Counted from the stretch's first letter, positions 1 through 5,637 are shown. The stretch: 5,658 nt of DNA from Bacteroidales bacterium UBA1216 (GCA_002309255.1 DBXI01000022.1:19909-25566), one strand, 5' to 3'. Notes: generated by a model not told the origin, from the letters alone. Made by a program: numbers and translations.

Positions 1-3000
1 TAACCGCGACTGACTTGCGGACCGCTCACCCACAGTTCGCCGGCGGCACCGAGAGGCAGACGCTGACGGTTGGTGTCCATGATCATCAGCCGTAAGTTAT
101 CCAGCGGTTTGCCGATAGGTATGTGCTGCTCGTACTCGCCCAACTGATAGGTAGTGGTGAAGATAGTACACTCCGTAGGACCGTAGCCGTTATGCATCGC
201 GTAGTTCGTCGGAGGTGTGAGAGCCGCAAGCGCTTCACCACCTACGGAGAGGTGCTTGAGGCTGTGGTTTTCCACGTTCGTGGCGAACTGGAAGCCGACC
301 TGCGTGGTCATGAACGAGTGCGTGATACCTTCCTCGTTGAAGTAGCGGTTGAGGTCAGGCAGGTTCAGACGCATGTCTTCGGAGATGATATAGACGGTCG
401 CGCCGGTAGTGAGCGCCGGATAGAGATCCATCATGTTTGCATCAAAACCGAAGGACGCGTAGGCAGCGACCTTATCGCCGGCGTGCAGGTTGTAGTAGCG
501 CTTGTACCAATGACAGAACGCCACGAGGTTGCGATGCTCAAGCATCACGCCCTTGGGCACGCCGGTGGAACCACTGGTGTAAAGGAGGATAAATAAGTCC
601 TGCGGCCTTATTTGACCGCTGCGCTGTTGGACCGTTTCACTATTAGACCGCTGCGCTGTTAGACCGCCTTCGGCTGTTAGATCTTTCGTTAGAAGAACCG
701 GGCCGGAGTATTCGATAAGACCCCTCTCGGCGGAGGCCGTTCTCCCCGTTTCATCGGGGAGACACTCCGCATCCGCGATGAGGACAGCGGCGTTGGCATC
801 CTTCATCATGAAGTTCAGGCGTTCGGCAGGATAGGATGGGTCAAGGGGCTGATAGGCGCAGCCGGCTTTCAGGGCACCGAGTGCGGCAAGAACCATCCAC
901 TCCGAACGGTGGATGAGAATCGATACAACAGGCTCCGCTAATCCACTAACCACTAATCCGCTAATCCGAGAAGCGATAACGTCGCTTCGCTCATCGACCT
1001 CGCGGTAGGTGAGGCGGGTGTCTTGATAAACGACGGCGATGTTGTCGGGTGTCTCTTGTACCTGCTTGTTCCAAAGGGAAATGATGGTTTGCGTGTCGTC
1101 GTAGGGCACGTCGGTCTGATTGAAACTGTCGAGGAGTTGCAGCTGCGCGTCGTTGGTAAGTGTGACGGAGTGTAGTGCCGCTGTCGGGGCTTGGGCGAAG
1201 GCGCTGATGGCATTGCTGACAGAGGTGGCGAGCGACTGCATCATCGCTTCGCTGTAACGACCGTTATCGTACTCCACTGCCACACTCGGCACGCCATCGA
1301 CTTCCATGATGTAGAAGGCAATCTTGAACTTCGGAACGTTCAGTTCGAGGTTGTCGGTGGCGAGCGTCTGCCCGTGGGTCTGATAGCGACTGATGACGCC
1401 TATCTGGTAGGCGAACATGATGTCAGCCGTCAGGTTGTAGTCGGATGCGATACGCGCAAACGGATAATCCTCGTGGGCGAGGGTCTGTTCGAAGGTCTGT
1501 GCGGTTTCCTTGATGAATTCCTCCACACTCTGTTCGCCGATCTTCGCCGTCAGGGCGAGAGTGTTGACGAACATTCCCATCGTGTTGCTGATGCGCAAGT
1601 TGCTGCGACCGTTGGAGATGGTCGTGATGCACACATCATCGGCATTGGCGAAACGAGCCAGTGTGTAGAACACCGCAGCAAGAGACAATGCTGCCGGCGT
1701 TACGCCTTGCGCTTGTGCTAATTGTTCCGCGGCTTTCCACTCAATAGGAGCAGAGACGTAGGCGGTCTCACCTTGAGGCTTGGGGTTGGTGAGGTCGGCG
1801 GTCAGTTCGGTGGCACCGTCGGTCTCGCCCAAACGCGAGCGGAAGAACTCCGCGGAGGCTGCAAAAGCATCGCTCTGTTCCGCTGTCTTTTGTTCGGCTA
1901 CAAACTGCGCATACGAACACATCTCGGGCTCGATGGCCTGACCGTCAAGCAGCGCACAAAGTTCGTTGAAGAAGATGTCGTATGACGCGCCGTCGCAAAC
2001 GAGGTGGTGGATGTCGCAATACAAGTATAGGTGCGCTGCCGTCCGAACGATGGCAAAGCGGCAGAGCAGGTCGTTGCTTAGGTTGAACGGGCGGACAAAC
2101 TCCGTCTTATACGTCTCCGCCTGTTCCTCCGTCATCTGCAAAACCTGAATACTGATGGCTGATTGCTGATTGCTTTCCTGCACTACACCTGTCTCATTCG
2201 TCTTGAAGTGCACATGCAGTTCGGGGTGGTTGTTCACCACGGTCTCTACCGCTTGCTTCAGTTCTTCATTGCTGATGTCCGTCGGCAGCGTCAACCGCAT
2301 CGGGATGTTGTAGAGCGTGGAAGTGGGGTTCTTCATGCATTCGAAATAGACTCCTTGCTGCGCAAAGGAGAGACCGGCTTCGCCTGACAGACCGCTATCG
2401 CTGATAGACCGCTCACTTTTGTTCGCTGTTAGACCGTCCTGCGGACTGTTAGACTGATTCAGCATCGCCTTGAGAATCTCATTCTCAATGGCTTGGATCG
2501 TGATGCCTTTGGTGAGTTGCTTGGAATCGAGTTGGATGCCGAAGCGCTTGAAGACCTGTGTCGCCAGTTTGATGGCAGAGATGGAGGTTAATCCCACCAT
2601 CCTGAGGTCGGTGTTGATGCCGAAATCAGCATTGTTCACAATCTTCTGCACCATGGCGTGAAGTTCTTCTTCGAGGACGTTGAGAGGGGCGTTAGATGTT
2701 AGACCGCTATCGCTGTTAGAAGTTAGATCGAATTGCGGCTTGGGCAGCGCGCGTTTGTTGACCTTCTGGTTCTGGTTGAGCGGGATGGCATCAATCTGCA
2801 TGGTCACAGCCGGCACCATGTAGGGCGGTTTGCGGTCCATGATGAAGGCGTTGAGCGCCTGGATGTCAATCTTCTCGTCGCTAACGACATACGCCGCAAT
2901 GAACTTGCCGCCACCCTCCTGCTCAAACGCCTGCACCGTGGCATCTTTGATGCCCGGGTACTCGCGGATGACACCTTCAACTTCTTTGAGTTCGATACGG

Positions 3001-5387
3001 AAACCGCGAATCTTCACCTGTCCGTCCTTACGGCCGACAAACTCGATGTTGCCGTCCTCGCGGTAGCGCACGATGTCGCCCGTGCGATAGACGCGGTGTG
3101 CACCCCACTGCACAAACGCCTCCGCCGTCTTTTCGGGCTTGTTCAGGTAGCCCAGACTGACCTGCTCACCGGCAACCAACAACTCGCCGGCGGCTCCCCA
3201 CGGCACACGCTTGCCATACTTGTTGACGATGAACATCAGCGTCGTATCGTTCGGCTTGCCGATGGGGATGTTCGGTTCGTTCTTATCGACCCAATAGCTG
3301 CACACGTAAGCGATACTCTCTGTCGGGCCGTAGGCGTTGTTCAGGCGGTACTTCGGCGGGTTGATACTCATCAACTTCTCGCCTCCGGTGCCTAAGGTTT
3401 TCAGCGTCTTCATCTCGGGGTAGTTGATTGCCATCTGCGTTGCTACCTGCGTGGTCATGAACGAATTCGTGATGCCATTCTCGTCGAAATACGCCCGCAT
3501 GGCCTCGAGGTCAAAGCGCACGTCATCTGACAAGATATACAGCGTCGCTCCGCTAATCAGACTGCACCACAGATCCTGCTGATACGCATCGAATCCGTAG
3601 CCCGCATACGACGCGTAGCGGCTGTTGGTGTCTATCTCGAAATGCCGGCAATGGTAATCACAGAAAGCCAGCACGTTGCGCTCCGTCAGCATCACGCCCT
3701 TCGGTTCGCCTGTTGTGCCGGAGGTATAGAGCAGCACAAACGCCTCTGCCTTGTCGCATTTGGCTGCGTCCTGCTTCATGTACTCGAGGCGCTCCGGCGG
3801 ATAACTGCTGTCCAGCGGCAGCAAGGTCTTACCGGCCTTCGCAATCGCCAATGGCACGAGCACCATCAGCTCATTGCGCGGGACGGAATAGCCCACTGCA
3901 AACTCGCCGCAGGGTGTCGTATAATCCGGATCAATCGAATCGGTCAACGCATCTACTTCCGCATAGGTCAGCCGTTTATCGCCCGCCACTACGCAGATGG
4001 CATCCGGCTGTTCTTTCACACGTTGTTTGAAGCGCGCTACCAGACCGTCCGTCTCAGGCAGCACCACGAGCTCAGAAGGATTGCATCCGTCGAGCCATTG
4101 GGTCTGCTCCGCATCGCAGTACTCGATGTCGCGCACGCACTCCGCCGTAGCCATCGAACGCAGGATGGCGCTATAGGTCTTAGCGAGCTGCTGCATGTAT
4201 GCGTCGGAGTAATCAGCGGTGGGGTACGCCATCTTGAGGGTGTATTGGTCGTCGTGCTCGAAGAGTTCGCCGCAGAGTTTCCAGCCCGGCGTAGGTTGCC
4301 TGAGGTCGGTATAAGGCACCGCCTCGCCATCCAGATGCAGACCGCGTTTGTCCGCCAGCACGGCACCTTGATAGACGAACATCACCTGATTGTTCAGCCC
4401 GAGGTCGCGCACGGCATCCTGGTAGGCGTAGTACTGATACTTGCGCGTGAGGTCGGTTTGGGTGCTGAGGGCGGTCATGAGTTCGCCAAGCTTGGCTTCA
4501 CCGGTAAGGCGGATGAACACAGGCAGGGTGTGCACCATCATCGAGGCGGTCATGAGTGTGCGGCGGTCGCTGCGTCCCCAGAAGACCGTGCAGAACGAAG
4601 CTGCTTCTTCGGCAGTATACGCCGCTGACAGCAGTCCCCACGCGGCTTCCGAAATTACATGCTCCGTCACGCCGAAACGCTTGGTTAGCGCCTGCATCTC
4701 GGCTTTGGTAATTGCCAGCGGATAGTGCTTATAAATGAATTGGCTGACTGCTGATTGCTGATTGCTGATTTCTGATTGCGGCAACGGCAAGGACTCCACC
4801 TCCGCCGCATCAGCGAACTCCTTTGCATACCACTCTTTCGCTTCCGCCATCATCGCCTCGTCCGTGCGCTGCGCTTCTTCCGCCTGCGCCACGGCTGCGC
4901 CGTCCAGCATCTCGCCGGCAGGTTTCTTGCCGCTATAGGCGCGCTCGATCTCTTTGAGCATCAGCGCAATGGTAAATCCATCCGCCAATACATGGTGGAA
5001 ATCCAGATATAGGTAATTGACAATTGACAATTGACAATTGACAATTGTGTATATTTCAGCGCGGTATAATCGCTCTCCATGAATGTCCATCGTGCGGGCA
5101 AAGGTCGCTTGAGCCGCCTTCCACTCTTCTTCGGGCACTTGCAGCACATCTACCTTCACCGGCAGACCATCTACGGTATAAGGCACGCCGTTCTCATCTT
5201 CCTCTACACGCGAGGTAAGGTACGCGTGCGCGCTTATCGCCTCACCGACCGCTTTCTTCAGGCGAGGTATATCGACGTTTTTCGGCAGCGGAAACAGCAC
5301 CGGATTCTGGTAATTGACTTGTTCGTCAACGGATGTCTGACAGGCGTAATACACGCCCAACTGGCTTTGACTTAAAATTGCTTTCAT
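1..5387 (-). CDS. Non-ribosomal peptide synthetase, C-A-PCP-C-A, 3' end outside window
   Basis: Large modular enzyme, presumably cytoplasmic, that would assemble a peptide by the thiotemplate mechanism. Reading the minus strand from ATG 5387 gives 1795 codons without a stop. Domain order with key motifs: C1 (HHVLADG, residues 131-137), A1 (YTSGTTGEPKG 554-564, NAYGPTE 684-690, YRTGD 767-771), PCP1 (GLTSI with Ser935), C2 (HHLVCDG 1127-1133), A2 (YTSGSTGVPKG 1603-1613, NGYGPTE 1733-1739), cut after core motif A6. No epimerisation, methylation or thioesterase domain is seen. ATG 5387 is chosen because C1 begins directly after it (SQSQLGVYYA), there is no in-frame ATG between it and the in-frame stop at 5439-5441, and a promoter lies about 110 bp upstream. 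Starting with a C domain means either a starter C domain that acylates the first residue or a partner synthetase supplying the upstream chain; the window cannot decide. Several short repeats are embedded in frame. Amino-acid substrates are not predicted. Confidence 0.97.
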   Translation of the reverse strand, partial: MKAILSQSQLGVYYACQTSVDEQVNYQNPVLFPLPKNVDIPRLKKAVGEAISAHAYLTSRVEEDENGVPYTVDGLPVKVDVLQVPEEEWKAAQATFARTMDIHGERLYRAEIYTIVNCQLSIVNYLYLDFHHVLADGFTIALMLKEIERAYSGKKPAGEMLDGAAVAQAEEAQRTDEAMMAEAKEWYAKEFADAAEVESLPLPQSEISNQQSAVSQFIYKHYPLAITKAEMQALTKRFGVTEHVISEAAWGLLSAAYTAEEAASFCTVFWGRSDRRTLMTASMMVHTLPVFIRLTGEAKLGELMTALSTQTDLTRKYQYYAYQDAVRDLGLNNQVMFVYQGAVLADKRGLHLDGEAVPYTDLRQPTPGWKLCGELFEHDDQYTLKMAYPTADYSDAYMQQLAKTYSAILRSMATAECVRDIEYCDAEQTQWLDGCNPSELVVLPETDGLVARFKQRVKEQPDAICVVAGDKRLTYAEVDALTDSIDPDYTTPCGEFAVGYSVPRNELMVLVPLAIAKAGKTLLPLDSSYPPERLEYMKQDAAKCDKAEAFVLLYTSGTTGEPKGVMLTERNVLAFCDYHCRHFEIDTNSRYASYAGYGFDAYQQDLWCSLISGATLYILSDDVRFDLEAMRAYFDENGITNSFMTTQVATQMAINYPEMKTLKTLGTGGEKLMSINPPKYRLNNAYGPTESIAYVCSYWVDKNEPNIPIGKPNDTTLMFIVNKYGKRVPWGAAGELLVAGEQVSLGYLNKPEKTAEAFVQWGAHRVYRTGDIVRYREDGNIEFVGRKDGQVKIRGFRIELKEVEGVIREYPGIKDATVQAFEQEGGGKFIAAYVVSDEKIDIQALNAFIMDRKPPYMVPAVTMQIDAIPLNQNQKVNKRALPKPQFDLTSNSDSGLTSNAPLNVLEEELHAMVQKIVNNADFGINTDLRMVGLTSISAIKLATQVFKRFGIQLDSKQLTKGITIQAIENEILKAMLNQSNSPQDGLTANKSERSISDSGLSGEAGLSFAQQGVYFECMKNPTSTLYNIPMRLTLPTDISNEELKQAVETVVNNHPELHVHFKTNETGVVQESNQQSAISIQVLQMTEEQAETYKTEFVRPFNLSNDLLCRFAIVRTAAHLYLYCDIHHLVCDGASYDIFFNELCALLDGQAIEPEMCSYAQFVAEQKTAEQSDAFAASAEFFRSRLGETDGATELTADLTNPKPQGETAYVSAPIEWKAAEQLAQAQGVTPAALSLAAVFYTLARFANADDVCITTISNGRSNLRISNTMGMFVNTLALTAKIGEQSVEEFIKETAQTFEQTLAHEDYPFARIASDYNLTADIMFAYQIGVISRYQTHGQTLATDNLELNVPKFKIAFYIMEVDGVPSVAVEYDNGRYSEAMMQSLATSVSNAISAFAQAPTAALHSVTLTNDAQLQLLDSFNQTDVPYDDTQTIISLWNKQVQETPDNIAVVYQDTRLTYREVDERSDVIASRISGLVVSGLAEPVVSILIHRSEWMVLAALGALKAGCAYQPLDPSYPAERLNFMMKDANAAVLIADAECLPDETGRTASAERGLIEYSGPVLLTKDLTAEGGLTAQRSNSETVQQRSGQIRPQDLFILLYTSGSTGVPKGVMLEHRNLVAFCHWYKRYYNLHAGDKVAAYASFGFDANMMDLYPALTTGATVYIISEDMRLNLPDLNRYFNEEGITHSFMTTQVGFQFATNVENHSLKHLSVGGEALAALTPPTNYAMHNGYGPTECTIFTTTYQLGEYEQHIPIGKPLDNLRLMIMDTNRQRLPLGAAGELWVSGPQVSRG
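611..690 (-). repeat. Mini-hairpin repeat cluster in the A2-domain loop
   Basis: Four units on the coding strand: AACAGCC-GAA-GGCGGTC, AACAGC-GCA-GCGGTC twice, and AATAGT-GAA-ACGGTC, joined by CTAA-type spacers, with a degenerate copy at the 690 end. The 15-bp word at 614-628 recurs exactly at 646-660. It encodes residues about 1566-1592, immediately before the A3 motif of adenylation domain A2. Confidence 0.88.
741..762. repeat. Perfect 8-bp inverted repeat with 6-nt loop inside A2
   Basis: Plus strand TCTCCCCG (741-748), six bases, CGGGGAGA (755-762). It lies within the A2 coding frame, encoding part of residues 1542-1549. A second small inverted repeat, CGGC-GGAG-GCCG, sits next to it at 728-739. 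No T tract follows on either strand, so it is not a terminator. Confidence 0.85.
937..969 (-). repeat. Degenerate CTAATCC-type tandem repeat inside A2
   Basis: About four imperfect 7- to 8-bp units (CTAATCC, ACTAACC, ACTAATC, CGCTAATCCG). It encodes residues about 1475-1484 (SGLVVSGLA) in the loop between LTYREVDERSDVIASRI and the strand VVSILIHRS of A2. The unit differs from the other heptads and is stop-free only in the frame used. Confidence 0.8.
1134..2378 (-). other. Condensation domain C2
   Basis: Residues about 1004-1418. It would join the chain on PCP1 to the amino acid activated by A2. It opens with LSFAQQGVYFE, has an intact HHLVCDG motif (1127-1133), HEDYPFARIASDY further on, and MGMFVNTLAL, all near the canonical form. 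No epimerisation domain precedes it, so by position an LCL-type domain is expected; this is inferred, not read from diagnostic residues. A GCTGATT heptad tract encodes residues 1072-1079 in a loop before the IQVLQM strand. Confidence 0.92.
2151..2174 (-). repeat. GCTGATT heptanucleotide repeat inside C2
   Basis: Three units (ACTGATG, GCTGATT, GCTGATT) plus three bases. It encodes residues 1072-1079 (SNQQSAIS). This is the same repeat family as in C1 but in a different loop of the C fold: here before IQVLQM, matching the C1 segment PVKVDVLQV, which has no repeat. The peptide NQQSA is shared by the two sites because the DNA repeat is in the same phase. Confidence 0.9.
2382..2459 (-). repeat. 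Mini-hairpin repeat cluster in the PCP1-C2 linker
   Basis: Three units on the coding strand, separated by GGTCTAACAG-like spacers: AACAG-TCC-GCA-GGA-CGGTC (hairpin GTCC/GGAC), a unit with a long loop (GC to GC over GAACAAAAGTGA), and ATCAGC-GATA-GCGGTC. It encodes residues about 977-1002, a low-complexity Ser/Asn/Gly linker before LSFAQQGVYF. Confidence 0.87.
2478..2690 (-). other. Peptidyl carrier (thiolation) domain PCP1
   Basis: Residues about 900-970. It would carry the aminoacyl or peptidyl chain on a 4'-phosphopantetheine arm. The attachment motif reads MVGLTSISAIKLATQV with Ser935 (codon 2583-2585) as the likely modified residue; the common form is GGHSLxxxxL, and the Gly and Ser positions are kept. 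It is flanked on both sides by linkers made largely of the hairpin-repeat family (residues about 887-899 and 977-1002). Confidence 0.9.
2691..2729 (-). repeat. Mini-hairpin repeat in the A1-PCP1 linker
   Basis: One clear unit, coding strand AACAGC-GATA-GCGGTCTAAC, flanked by degenerate TCTAAC copies. It encodes residues 887-899 (LTSNSDSGLTSN region). The same peptide core SDSGL appears in the PCP-C2 linker, from the same DNA unit in the same frame. Confidence 0.85.
2748..4055 (-). other. Adenylation domain A1
   Basis: Residues about 445-880. It would activate an amino acid as the aminoacyl-AMP and transfer it to PCP1. Visible core motifs: LTYAEVD (A1-like), LPLDSSYPPERL (A2), LLYTSGTTGEPKG (A3, 552-564), FDA (A4, Asp600), NAYGPTE (A5), GELLVAGEQVSLGY (A6), YRTGD (A7), GRKDGQVKIRGFRIEL (A8, from 785), and A10 as NQNQKVNKRALP with the catalytic Lys at 875. 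Aligning by eye to the GrsA Phe-activating domain gives pocket residues D600 A601 Q604 F643 G666 G668 A685 A693 Y694 K875; I do not recognise this code. The stretch between motifs A2 and A3 is very short: 27 residues from the Ser of SYP to the Thr of YTSG, against 86 in A2. Confidence 0.93.
4743..4777 (-). repeat. GCTGATT heptanucleotide tandem repeat inside C1
   Basis: Five consecutive 7-bp units in plus notation: GCTGACT, GCTGATT three times, TCTGATT. It encodes residues 204-215 (QSEISNQQSAVS) between the helical segment ending EFADAAEVESLPLP and the strand starting QFIYKHYPL. The coding-strand unit is stop-free in every frame. Confidence 0.93.
5015..5047 (-). repeat. AATTGAC heptanucleotide tandem repeat inside C1
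   Basis: Four perfect copies of AATTGAC plus five bases of a fifth (33 bp, plus-strand notation). On the coding strand the unit is GTCAATT, which cycles through all three frames without a stop; the opposite strand contains TGA. It encodes roughly residues 114-125 (IVNCQLSIVN), in the turn between two strands just before HHVLADG. C2 has only a short turn at the equivalent place, so this reads as an insertion. Confidence 0.95.
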
Positions 5388-5404
5388 GGTATTATGAGGG
5401 GCAT
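5384..5404 (-). other. Six-codon upstream ORF overlapping the NRPS start (ATGA)
   Basis: On the minus strand an ATG at 5404 opens a frame encoding MPLIIP. Its TGA stop (5386-5384) overlaps the NRPS ATG (5387-5385) in the four bases ATGA. Such overlaps can couple translation of the second frame to the first. The frame is tiny, lacks a visible ribosome-binding site and could be chance. Confidence 0.25.
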
Positions 5405-5462
5405 TTATTCTTGTTTTGTATTCTACATAACAATGATGTTATGATGTTTCGTCGTTTAGATT

Positions 5463-5481
5463 GCGCGGATGGCATTCGCGC
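5463..5481 (-). promoter_or_regulatory. GC-rich inverted repeat in the NRPS leader
   Basis: The minus strand reads GCGCG, nine bases, CGCGC, near the expected transcript start in otherwise AT-rich sequence. A 5-bp all-GC stem could form in the mRNA leader. There is no following U tract, so it is not a terminator. Its role, if any, is unknown. Confidence 0.35.
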
Positions 5482-5496
5482 CTCTAAAACCGACTA

Positions 5497-5528
5497 CAAA
5501 GTTACAAAAAAAAATGCACATTTGCAAA
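5497..5528 (-). promoter_or_regulatory. Bacteroidota-type promoter for the NRPS gene
   Basis: On the minus strand TTTG (5528-5525) is followed after 20 bp by TAACTTTG (5504-5497). This matches the known Bacteroidota consensus of TTTG near -33 and TAnnTTTG near -7. The spacer holds a run of nine T. Transcription would start near 5490, giving a leader of about 100 nt before the ATG. The -33 element lies inside the 10-bp palindrome ATTTGCAAAT (5520-5529), which could be an operator half or chance. Confidence 0.75.
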
Positions 5529-5605
5529 TCTTCACGAAGGAAAAGTGCAATTTATTGCCTTTTGGCTTGCAAAATGTACAAATATAGAAGATTTATGCTC
5601 AAAAA

Positions 5606-5637
5606 CTTGCATTTGTCCCCAAAAAACAGTAACTTTG
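5606..5637 (+). promoter_or_regulatory. Divergent Bacteroidota-type promoter for a gene right of the window
   Basis: The plus strand has TAACTTTG at 5630-5637, a full match to TAnnTTTG, with CTTG (5606-5609, three of four bases of TTTG) 20 bp upstream. A perfect TTTG at 5612-5615 lies only 14 bp away, which is too close. Transcription would start near 5644 and run out of the window, so a divergently transcribed gene is expected just to the right. The gene itself is not visible. Confidence 0.55.

Larger units (their letters stand above)
1..1091 (-). other. Adenylation domain A2, truncated by the window edge
   Basis: Residues from about 1433 to 1795. Core motifs present: LTYREVD, LKAGCAYQPLDPSYPAERL, LLYTSGSTGVPKGVML (A3), FGFDANMMDLY (A4, Asp1649), NGYGPTE (A5), PIGKPLDN, and GELWVSGPQVSRG (A6) at the edge. 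Motifs A7-A10, including the catalytic Lys, are outside. Pocket residues aligned by eye to GrsA: D1649 A1650 M1653 F1692 S1714 G1716 G1734 I1742 F1743; no known code is recognised. The loop between A2 and A3 is expanded (86 residues from SYP to YTSG) and contains inverted repeats and hairpin-repeat units. The last two bases of the window begin a codon TAn, expected to be Tyr by analogy with SLGY in A1. Confidence 0.93.
4098..5387 (-). other. Condensation domain C1 (N-terminal)
   Basis: Residues about 1-430. It would form the amide bond between an upstream acyl or peptidyl donor and the amino acid loaded by A1. The entry motif reads LSQSQLGVYYA in place of the common SxAQxRLW form. The catalytic HHxxxDG motif is intact as HHVLADG (residues 131-137; His132 is the second, catalytic His). 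The later motif usually written GxFVNTLP is changed to SMMVHTLPV, and the usual HxDxPF motif reads YYAYQDA, so this domain is clearly more diverged than C2. Two heptad-repeat insertions interrupt it, one directly before the HHxxxDG strand (residues 114-125) and one at residues 204-215. The N-terminal position suggests a starter-type C domain, but subtype needs phylogenetic placement. Confidence 0.9.

Noticed and set aside
611..690. Frameshift or assembly error in A2 caused by the repeats
   Set aside because: The frame was followed base by base through the block; it enters after motif A2 and leaves correctly into LFILLYTSGSTG, so the gene is intact here.
741..762. Rho-independent terminator
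   Set aside because: The stem is strong but no T-rich tract follows on either strand, and it lies inside the continuous NRPS frame.
123..3395. Other plus-strand open frames (for example 123-596, 1191-1721, 2733-3395) and short minus-strand frames
   Set aside because: All overlap the NRPS in another frame, lack recognisable motifs and promoters, and are explained by the codon structure of the real gene.
3642..4628. 328-residue open frame on the plus strand
   Set aside because: It is fully antisense to the C1/A1 part of the NRPS, whose minus-strand frame carries all expected domain motifs. The translation is His/Arg-rich without a recognisable family; it is a shadow of GC-biased coding.
5015..5047. 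CRISPR array or integration site at the AATTGAC tract
   Set aside because: The units are 7 bp, directly adjacent and without spacers, and they are translated in frame inside a C domain.
5579..5586. Second minus-strand promoter with TATATTTG
   Set aside because: It matches TAnnTTTG, but no TTTG-like element lies 19-21 bp upstream; the element at 5497-5528 is better.
5333..5587. 84-residue plus-strand open frame across the NRPS start and promoter
   Set aside because: It covers the NRPS start codon, leader and promoter antisense, has low-complexity AT-rich composition and no family resemblance.
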